Shown here: positions 50,015 to 58,426 of the stretch, one piece after another | Position numbering within the stretch: position 1 is the first letter of the stretch | Layout: each line of letters opens with the position of its first letter | Made by a program: the position numbers and the translations under genes | The notes under the pieces: generated by a model | What the model saw: the letters and a program-made list of their open reading frames with translations, nothing else | Told to the model about the DNA's origin: nothing | Databases searched by the model: none | Assembly: GCF_037023745.1 (NCBI RefSeq) | Contig: NZ_CP146101.1 | Coordinates: 1,860,001-1,924,000 of the forward strand | Origin: Streptomyces sp. SCSIO 30461 | Lineage (GTDB): Bacteria > Actinomycetota > Actinomycetes > Streptomycetales > Streptomycetaceae | Length of the DNA: 64,000 bases | Reading direction: 5' to 3'

Positions 50015-50596
50015 CTACTTGAGTCGGGCCATGAGTGCGTGCTCGACGAGGGTGATGAGTGCGCTTTTGGCGTCGGCGCGGTGGCGGGCGTCGGTGGTGA
50101 TGATGGGGGTGTCGGGGCCGATCTGGAGGGCTTCGCGGACTTCGTCGGGTGTGTAGGGCTGGTGTCCGTCGAAGCCGTTGAGGGCGATGACGAAGGGGAG
50201 TCCGCTGTTCTCGAAGTAGTCGACGGCGGGGAAGCAGTCGGCGAGTCTGCGGGTGTCGACGAGGACGACGGCGCCGATGGCGCCGCGTACGAGGTCGTCC
50301 CACATGAACCAGAAGCGGTCCTGTCCGGGGGTGCCGAAGAGGTAGAGGATCAGGTCCTGGTCGAGGGTGATGCGGCCGAAGTCCATGGCCACCGTGGTGG
50401 TGGTCTTGTCTCCGGTGTGGGTGAGGTCGTCGATTCCGGCCGATGCGGACGTCATGACGGCCTCGGTACGCAGCGGGTTGATCTCCGAGACGGCGCCGAC
50501 GAACGTGGTCTTGCCCACGCCGAAGCCGCCCGCCACCACGATCTTCGCGCTGGTGGTTGAGCGGGCTGCACCGCCGCTAGAGCTTGCGAAGTCCAC
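50015..50596 (-). CDS. cvnD1: Conservon GTPase-like protein CvnD1, 193 aa
   Basis: Same protein as CvnD2 apart from the final residue (Lys): P-loop GGFGVGKTT, GTPGQDRF switch region, LNGFDG. The last gene of cvnA1-B1-C1-D1. It overlaps cvnC1 by 20 bp as in the other copy. With both copies so alike the two CvnD proteins must be interchangeable, so any pathway specificity has to come from CvnA and CvnC. Confidence 0.9.
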   Translation of the reverse strand: MDFASSSGGAARSTTSAKIVVAGGFGVGKTTFVGAVSEINPLRTEAVMTSASAGIDDLTHTGDKTTTTVAMDFGRITLDQDLILYLFGTPGQDRFWFMWDDLVRGAIGAVVLVDTRRLADCFPAVDYFENSGLPFVIALNGFDGHQPYTPDEVREALQIGPDTPIITTDARHRADAKSALITLVEHALMARLK

Positions 50597-50624
50597 TGAG
50601 CACCCTTTCGAGCAGTGTCACGTC
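50025..50624 (-). repeat. 600-bp identical block shared by cvnD1 and cvnD2 (copy B)
   Basis: Partner of 44619-45218; the sequences diverge completely right after the cvnD stop and 28 bp into upstream cvnC. Confidence 0.9.
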
Positions 50625-50984
50625 CGGCGTTCCGCCGGCCTCTCCGTTGCCCGGCTGGTGGATCGCCACCATGCCGGCCTCCGCCAGGTCGGCGACGAGG
50701 ATCCGCGCCACACCCAAGGGCATCGACAGCAGCGCCGAGACCTCGGCCACCGACTTGACCTCGCGGCACAGGTGGCAGATCCGCTGGTGCTCGGGCAGCA
50801 GGGACGACAGCCGCGCGGGATCGGCCGTGGTGCTGACCAGCGCCTCGATGGCGAGCTGGTAGCGCGGCCGGGTCCGGCCGCCGGTCATCGCGTAAGGACG
50901 CACCAGCGGCTGGTCGCCTTCATGTCCGTAATCGGTGTCCACAGGGACACCGTACGGATCGTGAGAGGCGGGGGGCGGGGTCAT
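50577..50984 (-). CDS. cvnC1: Conservon protein CvnC1 (DUF742), 135 aa
   Basis: Compact DUF742 protein: LVRPYAMTGGRTRPRYQLAIEALVST, HQRICHLCREVKSVAEVSALLSMPLGVARILVADLAEAGMVAIHQP and DVTLLERVLSGLRKL. It lacks the Gln/Pro-rich N-terminal extension of CvnC2 but is highly similar over the folded domain. ATG 50984 has GGAGGAT just upstream. A 154-bp gap with a palindrome separates it from cvnB1. Confidence 0.92.
   Translation of the reverse strand: MTPPPASHDPYGVPVDTDYGHEGDQPLVRPYAMTGGRTRPRYQLAIEALVSTTADPARLSSLLPEHQRICHLCREVKSVAEVSALLSMPLGVARILVADLAEAGMVAIHQPGNGEAGGTPDVTLLERVLSGLRKL
50808..50909 (-). repeat. 102-bp identical patch within cvnC1/cvnC2 (copy B)
   Basis: Partner of 45405-45506. Confidence 0.85.
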
Positions 50985-51106
50985 GAATCCTCCGGGCGTG
51001 ACATGACAGCAAGTGATCGGCTGTGCCGTCTGACTGGGCCGGTGGGGGGCCGGTTGGGGCGGCCGGACGGTATAGGTGACGGACGGTAGGCCGGGAGCGT
51101 ACCTGG

Positions 51107-51120
51107 GGGGCGCGCGCCCC
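51107..51120. promoter_or_regulatory. Palindrome between cvnB1 and cvnC1
   Basis: GGGGCGCGCGCCCC, a 14-bp perfect palindrome in the 154-bp cvnB1-cvnC1 gap, 19 bp past the cvnB1 stop. It occupies the same operon position as the hairpin at 45804-45829 but with unrelated sequence. Confidence 0.5.
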
Positions 51121-51138
51121 TCGCGGCCTGGCGGGCTT

Positions 51139-51561
51139 CTAGTGCAGCAGGCTCCCCTGGAGTTCGGCGCGCAGGTCCGGGGTGAGGACCGTGCCCGCGC
51201 GGTCGACCAGGAGAGCCATCTCGTAGCCCACGAGGCCGATGTCGGCGTCCGGGTGGGCGAGCACGGCCAGCGAAGAGCCGTCCGAGATCGACATGATGAA
51301 GAGGAAGCCGCGCTCCATCTCCACCACCGTCTGGTTGACCGGGCCGCCTTCGAAGATGCGGGAGGCGCCCGCGGTCAGCGAGGTGAGTCCGGACGCGACG
51401 GCCGCCAGCTGGTCGGCACGGTCGCGGGGGAATCCCTCGGACATCGCCAGCAGGAGTCCGTCGGCGGAGACCACCACGGTGTGGGACACCCCAGGGGTGT
51501 TGTCCACGAAGTTGGTGATCAACCAGTTCAGATTCTGCGCCGCCTGGCTCATCGGGCTCAC
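51139..51561 (-). CDS. cvnB1: Conservon roadblock/LC7 protein CvnB1, 140 aa
   Basis: Roadblock/LC7 protein identical to CvnB2 up to the last residue (His instead of Asn). GTG 51561 starts one base after the cvnA1 stop with AGGAG upstream. The exact DNA identity with cvnB2 extends into the final codons of cvnA1. Confidence 0.92.
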   Translation of the reverse strand: MSPMSQAAQNLNWLITNFVDNTPGVSHTVVVSADGLLLAMSEGFPRDRADQLAAVASGLTSLTAGASRIFEGGPVNQTVVEMERGFLFIMSISDGSSLAVLAHPDADIGLVGYEMALLVDRAGTVLTPDLRAELQGSLLH

Positions 51562-51574
51562 ACTAACGCTCCTG
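51155..51574 (-). repeat. 420-bp identical block shared by cvnB1 and cvnB2 (copy B)
   Basis: Partner of 45868-46287. Confidence 0.9.
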
Positions 51575-54500
51575 CTGGTGACTGGGGCCGAGATCGTGGC
51601 TTCCGGTGTTGCCGGAGCCACCCGCCTGACGGCCTTGCTGGATACCGCGGCGGAGGTTGGTGAGTCGGCCCCGTACGTCGTCGGGGGCGCGGGACACCTG
51701 CGGACCGGCGGCCTGCTGAGGGGCCTCCTGCGCGGTGCCGGGAACCAGGTTGGCGCGCGGCACGCGGCGGGGAAGGCCCGACGTGGTGATCCCGCCGGCC
51801 GCGGGCCTGCGCACCCGCTCGGCCTGACGGACCAGATCGTCGTTGGGCGATGGCCGCCATTCGGAACCCGCACCGGAACCGCTCGCCTGGTGCCGGTCGG
51901 CCTGGCCGGGCAGGCCGACCGGGGAGGCAGGCTCTGCCGCGGGGCGACGCGGCGGCACCGGGCGCCCGGTGGACTGCTGGGGTACGGCAGGCTGCCGGCC
52001 GGTGCCGCTCTGCATGGCGCCGCTCTGGGCACTGCCGATCGGTCCGCCGCTCTCCTGGCCGTTGCCGTCCTGGCCGTTCCGGGCTGCCTGTGCACCGCCG
52101 CCGTGGAACCAGTTGGTCTCCAGCGTGTCGTAGAGCGGTGTACGGCCGTCGCCGGGGTTGGTCGCCGGCGGCAGGGCCTCGGGCTGAGGCTGGGCCGGCA
52201 GGCTCGCCGCGGGCTGGCGCGGCGGCGCGAAGCCGCTGGTGCCCTGGCCCCGCTGCTGCGGAGCGGCAGGGCCCTGCTGTCCCTGGGCCGGCGGACGCTG
52301 CGCGTAGTCGGGCCGGGCGAACTGGCCGGTGGCTGACGGGTCCTGGGCGCCGGGGCGCTGCTGTCCGTAGCCGGGCCGCGCGTACTGCCCGGTGGTGTCG
52401 TGCTCCTCATGCCCGCGAGGGGCGTCCAGCGGAGGGCGCTGCGGGCCGGACGACTGCTCGCCGCCCCAGCTCACGGGCTGGGGAGGGGTCGGCTGGCCGC
52501 CGCCCCCCGGCAGTTCGGCGCGCGGTGCACCGCTCTGCGGCAGCCGACGACCGCGGTCATCACCGGCCTGGGCGCCCTGCGGGAAGCCGCCACGTCCGCG
52601 GTCGGCGGGACCGGAGTCCTGCTTGGCGAATCCGCCCTGGTCGGGCCTCCCGCCCTGGCGCGGCTCGCCGCGGTCCTGACCGGGACCGGCCGGACGGCCG
52701 CGGCCGCTGTCCCCGGCGAATGCGCTGACCGGTGCGCCGCCCTGGCGCGAGGAGTCCTGCGGGCCACCCTGCGGGGGGACCTGTGGTCCGCCCTGCGGGG
52801 CCCCGCCCGGAAGCGGCGCGCCGCCACGGCCGGGCAGAGCGGGGCGAGCGGCGGCACCGCCGCCGGAGACCTGCCCACGGGGGGCGATGGCGCCGAGCCG
52901 TCCACCGGGCGCGCTGCCCCCGCCCGGACGGCGGTTGCCGCCACCCTGGCCCGGCCCCTGCGGCGCGGGGGCACCCGGCCCGCCGGCACCCGGCTTGGCC
53001 GGAGCCTTCTTGCCGCCCTGTGCGACATCGACGGGAAGCATGACCAGCGCGGTCGTACCACCGGAGTCGGACGGACGCAACTGGATCCGGATGCCGTGCC
53101 GCAGGGAGAGGCGGCCGACCACGAACAGGCCCATGCGGCGGGACACGGAGACGTCCACGGTCGGTGGCGATGCCAGCCGCTCGTTGATCGCGGCGAGGTC
53201 CTCGGGGGAGAGGCCGATGCCGGTGTCGTGGATCTCGACCAGGACGCGGCCGTCGGGCAGCGCGTGACCGGTGACCCGGACCTTGGTCTGCGGGGAGGAG
53301 AACGACGTGGCGTTCTCCAGCAGCTCGGCGAGCAGGTGCACGAGGTCGTTGACGACGCGGCCGGCGACCTCGGTCGCGGGCACTGCGGCCAGTTCGATGC
53401 GCTCGTACTGCTCCACCTCGGAGGCCGCGGCACGGAGCACGTCGACCAGCGGAACGGGCCTGGTCCAGCGGCGGCCCGGCTCTTCACCGGCGAGGACGAG
53501 CAGGTTCTCGCCGTTGCGGCGCATACGGGTCGCGAGGTGGTCCAGCTTGAAGAGCGAGGACAGCTGGTCAGGGTCGGCCTCGCGGGACTCCAGCTCGGAT
53601 ATCAGCGACAGCTGACGCTGGATGAGACCCTGCGAGCGGCGCGACAGGTTGGTGAACATGGCGTTGACGTTGCCCCGCAGCAGGGCCTGCTCGGCGGCGA
53701 GGCGGACCGCCTCGCGGTGCACGTCGTCGAAGGCCGCGGCCACCTTGCCGATCTCGTCCCGGGAGTGCACACCGACGGACTCGACCTTGGTGTCGACGTC
53801 CTGCGGGTCGGACTCGGAGAGCTGCTTGACGAGCTGGGGCAGACGGTCCTGGGCGACCTTCGTGGCGGTGTCCTGGAGTCGGCGCAGCGAGCGGATCATG
53901 GACCGGGCCACGACGAAGGCGCCGACGAGCGACACACCGAGGACGAGCAGGATCAGCGCACCGTTGATGAGGGCGACCTGCTGCGACTCCTGCTTCAGCT
54001 CGCGGGCCCTGGTCTCCATCTGGCCGAGGAGGGTCTCCTCGATCTGGTTCATCGCCTGGAGCTTGGTGTCGGCCTGGTCGGTCCAGTCCAGATAGCCGCG
54101 GGGCCGGCCCTTGATGGCGCCGTTGGCGCGCAGCACCTGAGCCGCGTACTCGTCGGCCTTCGCGATCTCGGAGTTACCGGTCTTCAGCGTGCGGAGCAGG
54201 TCCTCGGCGTTCTCGCCGTACGAGGAGTAGATGTTGGAGAACGTGCGGATCTCGGCCTGCTCGCTGCTCCTGGCGTCGAAGCCGAGGAGGCGGTCGTTCT
54301 CGTTCATGTCCGGGGTGCCGGACGCGCTCTTGGGGAGCGCCGCGGCGATCACGGCGCGCTGGATCGACGCGTATTCCTTCGCGGACGAGAACGCGGCCAG
54401 GGCACGGGTCCGCTTGATCATGTCCGGGTTGCTGGTGGCCTGGGCCATGTCCTGGGACAGGCTGAGCAGCAGGTTGATCAGACGGCTGTAGCCCGCGACC

Positions 54501-55219
54501 GTGCCCGAGACATTGTCCTTCTCGTAGGCCTGGTTGCGCAGGTTGCTGATGGTGTGCACCTGCTGGGCGATCTGCGAGACGTTGGAGTTGATGCTCTCCA
54601 GCGCCTCGTCGCCGCTGTCGTCGGGGACGTCGTTGACGGAGCCGAGGAAGGCCAGTTTCTTCTGGTCCGTGACCTGACGCGGACGGATGATGTCGTAGTC
54701 GGAGTCGGGGGACGAGCCGTTCCTGATGGGGCCCGCCGCGTGGTCGCGCTCGTTCTGGAGTGCCTCGGCGAGAGCGGTGGCGTCGCGGGTCAGGTCGGTC
54801 AGCAGCTGCATGTGCTCCAGCTGCTCGATCTCGTTCATGGACTCGTTGATACGGAGTCCACCGAGCGTGGTCGCCGCGACGACGGGCAGCGTCAGCAGGG
54901 AGACCAGCCGCGTGCTGATGCGCCAGTTGCGCAGGGCGATGCGCGAGCCGGTGTCGGTGGGGCCTTTGCCCTTGGGCTTCGGCACGGCCTGCTCGTCGCC
55001 GCCGTGAGCCGCGCCGGGTCGGGCACCGCCCTGTGCGGTGCCGGGGCGCGCACCGCGGTCGCCGTCTTCGCCCGCCGGGGGCTGGGCCTGGTTGTGGGTG
55101 TGCCGGGGCGCGGAACCGCGGTCGTTTCCGCCGCGCGGCTCCTGCTCAGATGCAGCTTCCCCGTGGCCCTGGCGGGCCTGGGGACGCCCCATGCCATCCC
55201 TCTTGAAACGTCCCTGCAC
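51563..55219 (-). CDS. cvnA1: Conservon sensor kinase-like protein CvnA1, 1218 aa
   Basis: Membrane sensor with cytoplasmic Gln/Gly/Arg-rich start (about 90 residues), helix 1 (TRLVSLLTLPVVAATTLGG, about 102-120), an extracytoplasmic helical nitrate/nitrite-sensor-like domain, helix 2 (LINGALILLVLGVSLVGAFVVA, about 410-432), HAMP, and HATPase_c (LLAELLENATSFSS, HDTGIGLSPEDL, RRMGLFVVGRLSLRHGI). The C-terminal 450 residues are a Pro/Gly/Gln/Arg-rich disordered tail ending in SGLPRRVPRANLVPGT and VRGRLTNLRRGIQQG, a motif also at the end of CvnA2. GTG start; promoter in the 558-bp region beyond. Confidence 0.9.
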   Translation of the reverse strand: MQGRFKRDGMGRPQARQGHGEAASEQEPRGGNDRGSAPRHTHNQAQPPAGEDGDRGARPGTAQGGARPGAAHGGDEQAVPKPKGKGPTDTGSRIALRNWRISTRLVSLLTLPVVAATTLGGLRINESMNEIEQLEHMQLLTDLTRDATALAEALQNERDHAAGPIRNGSSPDSDYDIIRPRQVTDQKKLAFLGSVNDVPDDSGDEALESINSNVSQIAQQVHTISNLRNQAYEKDNVSGTVAGYSRLINLLLSLSQDMAQATSNPDMIKRTRALAAFSSAKEYASIQRAVIAAALPKSASGTPDMNENDRLLGFDARSSEQAEIRTFSNIYSSYGENAEDLLRTLKTGNSEIAKADEYAAQVLRANGAIKGRPRGYLDWTDQADTKLQAMNQIEETLLGQMETRARELKQESQQVALINGALILLVLGVSLVGAFVVARSMIRSLRRLQDTATKVAQDRLPQLVKQLSESDPQDVDTKVESVGVHSRDEIGKVAAAFDDVHREAVRLAAEQALLRGNVNAMFTNLSRRSQGLIQRQLSLISELESREADPDQLSSLFKLDHLATRMRRNGENLLVLAGEEPGRRWTRPVPLVDVLRAAASEVEQYERIELAAVPATEVAGRVVNDLVHLLAELLENATSFSSPQTKVRVTGHALPDGRVLVEIHDTGIGLSPEDLAAINERLASPPTVDVSVSRRMGLFVVGRLSLRHGIRIQLRPSDSGGTTALVMLPVDVAQGGKKAPAKPGAGGPGAPAPQGPGQGGGNRRPGGGSAPGGRLGAIAPRGQVSGGGAAARPALPGRGGAPLPGGAPQGGPQVPPQGGPQDSSRQGGAPVSAFAGDSGRGRPAGPGQDRGEPRQGGRPDQGGFAKQDSGPADRGRGGFPQGAQAGDDRGRRLPQSGAPRAELPGGGGQPTPPQPVSWGGEQSSGPQRPPLDAPRGHEEHDTTGQYARPGYGQQRPGAQDPSATGQFARPDYAQRPPAQGQQGPAAPQQRGQGTSGFAPPRQPAASLPAQPQPEALPPATNPGDGRTPLYDTLETNWFHGGGAQAARNGQDGNGQESGGPIGSAQSGAMQSGTGRQPAVPQQSTGRPVPPRRPAAEPASPVGLPGQADRHQASGSGAGSEWRPSPNDDLVRQAERVRRPAAGGITTSGLPRRVPRANLVPGTAQEAPQQAAGPQVSRAPDDVRGRLTNLRRGIQQGRQAGGSGNTGSHDLGPSHQQER

Positions 55220-55777
55220 TAGCGTCGCAACCTCTGGACCAGGCGCCCCTCCGCGGACGGCGGGGCGGTGTCGGCGTGGCGGGGCGCTGCAGCGCGCCCC
55301 CGATGATGGGTCGGTGGTGACCGGCGCTTTTCCCCCTCCTCCGCCGCGACCCGGCGCTCTGTCGCGCCCTTATGCGCCGGATTGAACATGCGGCGGTGCG
55401 TGGAATTCCAACACAGTGCCCGGATCTCCAACAAGGCCCTGTATCGGGCTGTGACCTGAGTGACCTGATGTAGTGACCACGTCACAAGCCGTAGAAACCG
55501 ATCGCGGAGGAAAAGGGCGTTTGCTTACGAGTCGCTTACAGGCGACGGGTGTCCCAGTCGCGATGATCAGGAGCGGAATGGCAGATTCAGTGACGCAATG
55601 TCCGTTTCATGGGGGTGGTCAAGGGGTGATTCCCTGGTCCGAAATGGCTGAATTGTCCGGGAGTTCGTGAGCAAACTCACACGTAACCCGCAGTCGAATC
55701 CGCACTTTCCCCGAGAACCGGCTGTCTAGCCTTTGGCTTTACACGGACACCCCGACCGACAAGGGCCGACAGACACG
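55220..55777. promoter_or_regulatory. 558-bp divergent region between cvnA1 and the 57-aa peptide gene
   Basis: GC content is clearly below the window average. Direct repeats GTGACCTGA at 55451-55459 and 55460-55468, then GTGACC at 55473-55478 and an inverted GTCAC at 55481-55485, form a compact cluster that looks like regulator sites. An open frame 55473-55670 has poor third-position GC and no ribosome site, so I do not call it. Both the cvn1 operon and the peptide gene probably start here. Confidence 0.5.
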
Positions 55778-55951
55778 ATGAAGACCATGATGTTCCGCAC
55801 CATAGCCAACCCCCGGCGTACCACCCTGGTGCACCTCCAGGACGCCGGCGAGCTGAGCCCCGAGAACCAGCCGGAGCATTCGGTCGACCTCCCGATCCGG
55901 ACGGCCAACCCTCGTCGCACCACCCTGATCGACGCCCCCGCGGCGATGTGA
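55778..55951 (+). CDS. 57-residue peptide with duplicated ANPRRTTL motif
   Basis: Reads MKTMMFRTIANPRRTTL..., then an acidic linker (QDAGELSPENQPEHSVDLP) and a second copy RTANPRRTTLIDAPAAM at the end. The two 8-residue ANPRRTTL units are identical in protein but differ in codons, so the repeat is maintained at protein level. No signal peptide, membrane helix or known fold. No strong ribosome site; in-frame ATGs at 55787 and 55790 (MMFRTI) are alternatives. RRTT resembles basophilic Ser/Thr kinase sites. No RiPP maturation enzyme is nearby. It stands alone between the cvn1 promoter and the FAH gene. Function unknown. Confidence 0.75.
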   Translation: MKTMMFRTIANPRRTTLVHLQDAGELSPENQPEHSVDLPIRTANPRRTTLIDAPAAM

Positions 55952-56087
55952 GTCCGAGCCGGTGGGCGGAAGCCCCGCCGGGCAGGCCGAGTGGCGGGCG
56001 GTGAATGCGGCAGGCCGGGTGCCTGCGCCGCGTTAGCCTGGAGCGTCAGACTCCAGCCAGCGGAAACGTGAGGGGCGCAAGGCACCC

Positions 56088-56882
56088 GTGCGCATCGCCA
56101 GATTCTCCATCGACGGCAATGTCGCCTTCGGCGCGGTCGAGGGCGACGGGACCGGTGACCCAGCCGGCCTCGTCCTGGACATCATCAAAGGCATTCCCTA
56201 CGCCGACTTCGAGCTCTCCGGTACGAAAGTCCCGCTGAGCAAGGTCCGGCTGCTGCCGCCCGTACTCCCCAACAAGGTCGTGGCCATCGGCCGCAACTAC
56301 GCGGAGCACGCGGCGGAGCTCGGCAATGAGACCCCGGACGTACCCATCGCGTTCTTCAAGCCCACCACTTCGGTGATCGGCTCCGGCGACGCCATCGAGT
56401 ACCCCTCGTTCTCCCGGGAACTGCACCATGAGGCCGAGTTGGCCGTCGTCATCGGCCGGATGTGCCGCGACGTCCCGCGCGAGCGCGTCAAGGACGTGGT
56501 TTTCGGCTACACCTGCGCCAACGACGTCACCGCCCGTGACGTCCAGCAGCGGGAGAAGCAGTGGGCCCGCGCCAAGGGCTTCGACACCGCGTGCCCGCTC
56601 GGTCCCTGGGTGGAGACCGGCATCGACCTGGCCGCCGCGGGCGACCTCACCATCCAGTGCACGGTCAACGGCGAACAGCGCCAGCTGGGTCGTACGAGCG
56701 GCATGATCCGCTCCATCGAGGACCTGGTCGTCCACATCACCGAGGCCATGACGCTGCTCCCCGGAGACGTCATCCTCACCGGCACCCCCGCCGGGGTCGG
56801 CCCCCTCACCGTCGGCGACGAGGTCGCCGTCACCATCGAAGGCATCGGCACTCTCACCAACAAGGTGATCAAGCGTGGCTAA
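56088..56882 (+). CDS. Fumarylacetoacetate hydrolase family protein, 264 aa
   Basis: FAH-fold hydrolase, decarboxylase or isomerase. Family marks: VVAIGRNYAEHAAELG, FFKPTTSVIGSGDAIEYP, metal Glu pair in LHHEAELAVVIGR, the Asp region in YTCANDVTARDVQQREKQWARAKGFDTACPLGPW, and ILTGTPAGVGPLTVGDEVAVTIEGIGTLTN. The substrate could be an acylpyruvate or a homoprotocatechuate intermediate; many stand-alone actinobacterial copies have oxaloacetate decarboxylase-like activity. GTG 56088. Its stop overlaps gltX by eight bases, so the two are co-translated. Confidence 0.92.
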   Translation: MRIARFSIDGNVAFGAVEGDGTGDPAGLVLDIIKGIPYADFELSGTKVPLSKVRLLPPVLPNKVVAIGRNYAEHAAELGNETPDVPIAFFKPTTSVIGSGDAIEYPSFSRELHHEAELAVVIGRMCRDVPRERVKDVVFGYTCANDVTARDVQQREKQWARAKGFDTACPLGPWVETGIDLAAAGDLTIQCTVNGEQRQLGRTSGMIRSIEDLVVHITEAMTLLPGDVILTGTPAGVGPLTVGDEVAVTIEGIGTLTNKVIKRG

Positions 56883-58350
56883 CGCAGCAGTCCGCGTACG
56901 TTTCTGTCCCTCGCCGACCGGCAACCCCCACGTGGGCCTGGTCCGCACCGCCCTGTTCAACTGGGCTTTCGCCCGGCACCACCAGGGCGCCATGGTCTTC
57001 CGCATCGAGGACACCGACGCGGCGCGCGACTCCGAGGAGTCCTACGAGCAGCTGCTGGACTCCCTGCGCTGGCTCGGCCTGGACTGGGACGAGGGCCCCG
57101 AGAAGGGCGGTCCGCACGCCCCCTACCGCCAGTCGCAGCGCATGGACATCTACCGGGATGTGGCGGAGAAGCTTCTCGACGGCGGCTACGCCTACCGCTG
57201 CTACTGCACGGTCACCGAGCTGGACGAGCGCCGCGAGGCAGCCCGTGCCGCGGGCAGGCCCTCCGGCTACGACGGCCACTGCCGCGAGCTGACCGACGAG
57301 CAGAAGGCCGTGTACGAGCGCGAGGGCCGCGAGGCCATCGTCCGCTTCCGGATGCCCGACGAGCCGATCACCTTCACCGACCTGGTGCGCGGCGAGCTGA
57401 CCTTCACTCCGGAGAACGTGCCGGACTACGGCATCGTCCGGGCCGGCGGCGCCCCGCTCTACACCCTGGTCAACCCGGTGGACGACGCCTTGATGGAGAT
57501 CACCCACGTGTTGCGGGGTGAGGACCTGCTGTCCTCCACCCCGCGCCAGATCGCCCTGTACAAGGCGCTCATCGAGCTCGGCGTCGCCAAGGCGATCCCG
57601 GCCTTCGGGCACCTGCCGTACGTCATGGGCGAGGGAAACAAGAAGCTCTCCAAGCGCGACCCGCAGTCCTCGCTGAACCTGTACCGCGAGCGCGGCTTCC
57701 TGCCCGAGGGCCTGCTCAACTACCTGTCCCTGCTCGGCTGGTCGTTCTCCGCCGACCAGGACGTCTTCTCGATCTCCGAGATGATCGAGCGGTTCGAGAT
57801 CGCGGACGTCAACGCCAACCCGGCCCGCTTCGACCTCAAGAAGGCCGAGGCGATCAACGCCGACCACATCCGCCTGCTCGACGTGAAGGCCTTCACCGGG
57901 GCCTGCGAACCCTGGCTGAAGGCCCCGTACGCCAACTGGGCGCCCGAGGAATTCGACCAGGCCGCGTGGGAGGCCATCGCCCCGCACGCGCAGACCCGGC
58001 TCACGGTCCTGTCGGACATCACCGCCAACGTCGACTTCCTGTTCCGCCGGGAACCGGTCGAGGACGAGGCGTCCTGGCAGAAGGCGATGAAGGAGGGTTC
58101 GGACGCGCTGCTGAGCACAGCCCGCCAGCAGCTGGAGGCCGCCGACTGGTCCAGCCCCGAGTCGCTCAAGAACGCCGTCCTCACCGCGGGTGAGGAGCAC
58201 GGTCTCAAGCTGGGCAAGGCACAGGCGCCGGTCCGTGTCGCGGTCACCGGCCGCACGGTGGGGCTCCCGCTGTTCGAGTCCCTGGAGATCCTGGGCAAGG
58301 AGCGCACCCTGGCCCGGATCGACGCGGCGCTGGCGAAGCTCTCCTCGTAG
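56875..58350 (+). CDS. gltX: Glutamyl-tRNA synthetase, 491 aa
   Basis: Class Ib synthetase charging tRNA-Glu and, in Streptomyces, also tRNA-Gln before GatCAB amidation. The HIGH-like motif is FCPSPTGNPHVGLVRTALFNW; the KMSKS-like motif is NKKLSKRDPQ. FRIEDTDAARDSEESY and PYRQSQRMDIY are typical. C-terminal anticodon-binding domain ends LAKLSS. GTG start inside the FAH gene end. The tRNA-Glu and tRNA-Gln substrates are encoded 1.1 kb downstream. Confidence 0.97.
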   Translation: MANAAVRVRFCPSPTGNPHVGLVRTALFNWAFARHHQGAMVFRIEDTDAARDSEESYEQLLDSLRWLGLDWDEGPEKGGPHAPYRQSQRMDIYRDVAEKLLDGGYAYRCYCTVTELDERREAARAAGRPSGYDGHCRELTDEQKAVYEREGREAIVRFRMPDEPITFTDLVRGELTFTPENVPDYGIVRAGGAPLYTLVNPVDDALMEITHVLRGEDLLSSTPRQIALYKALIELGVAKAIPAFGHLPYVMGEGNKKLSKRDPQSSLNLYRERGFLPEGLLNYLSLLGWSFSADQDVFSISEMIERFEIADVNANPARFDLKKAEAINADHIRLLDVKAFTGACEPWLKAPYANWAPEEFDQAAWEAIAPHAQTRLTVLSDITANVDFLFRREPVEDEASWQKAMKEGSDALLSTARQQLEAADWSSPESLKNAVLTAGEEHGLKLGKAQAPVRVAVTGRTVGLPLFESLEILGKERTLARIDAALAKLSS

Positions 58351-58387
58351 CAGGCGCAGCACGCGTGAGACCCCCAGGGCGTTTCAC

Positions 58388-58426
58388 GGAGCGGGGCGGC
58401 AGCCATGACGGCTGCCGCCCCGCTCC
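58388..58426 (+). terminator. Terminator after gltX
   Basis: 17-bp perfect stem (GGAGCGGGGCGGCAGCC with its complement) around ATGAC, 38 bp past gltX. Confidence 0.85.

Noticed and set aside
52400-55222. 940-codon open frame on the plus strand
   Set aside because: Antisense shadow of cvnA1; no recognisable domain, and no ribosome site at its start.
55473-55670. 65-codon open frame upstream of the ANPRRTTL peptide gene
   Set aside because: Third codon positions are not GC-enriched, it contains TTA, has no ribosome site and overlaps the repeat cluster; better explained as promoter DNA.
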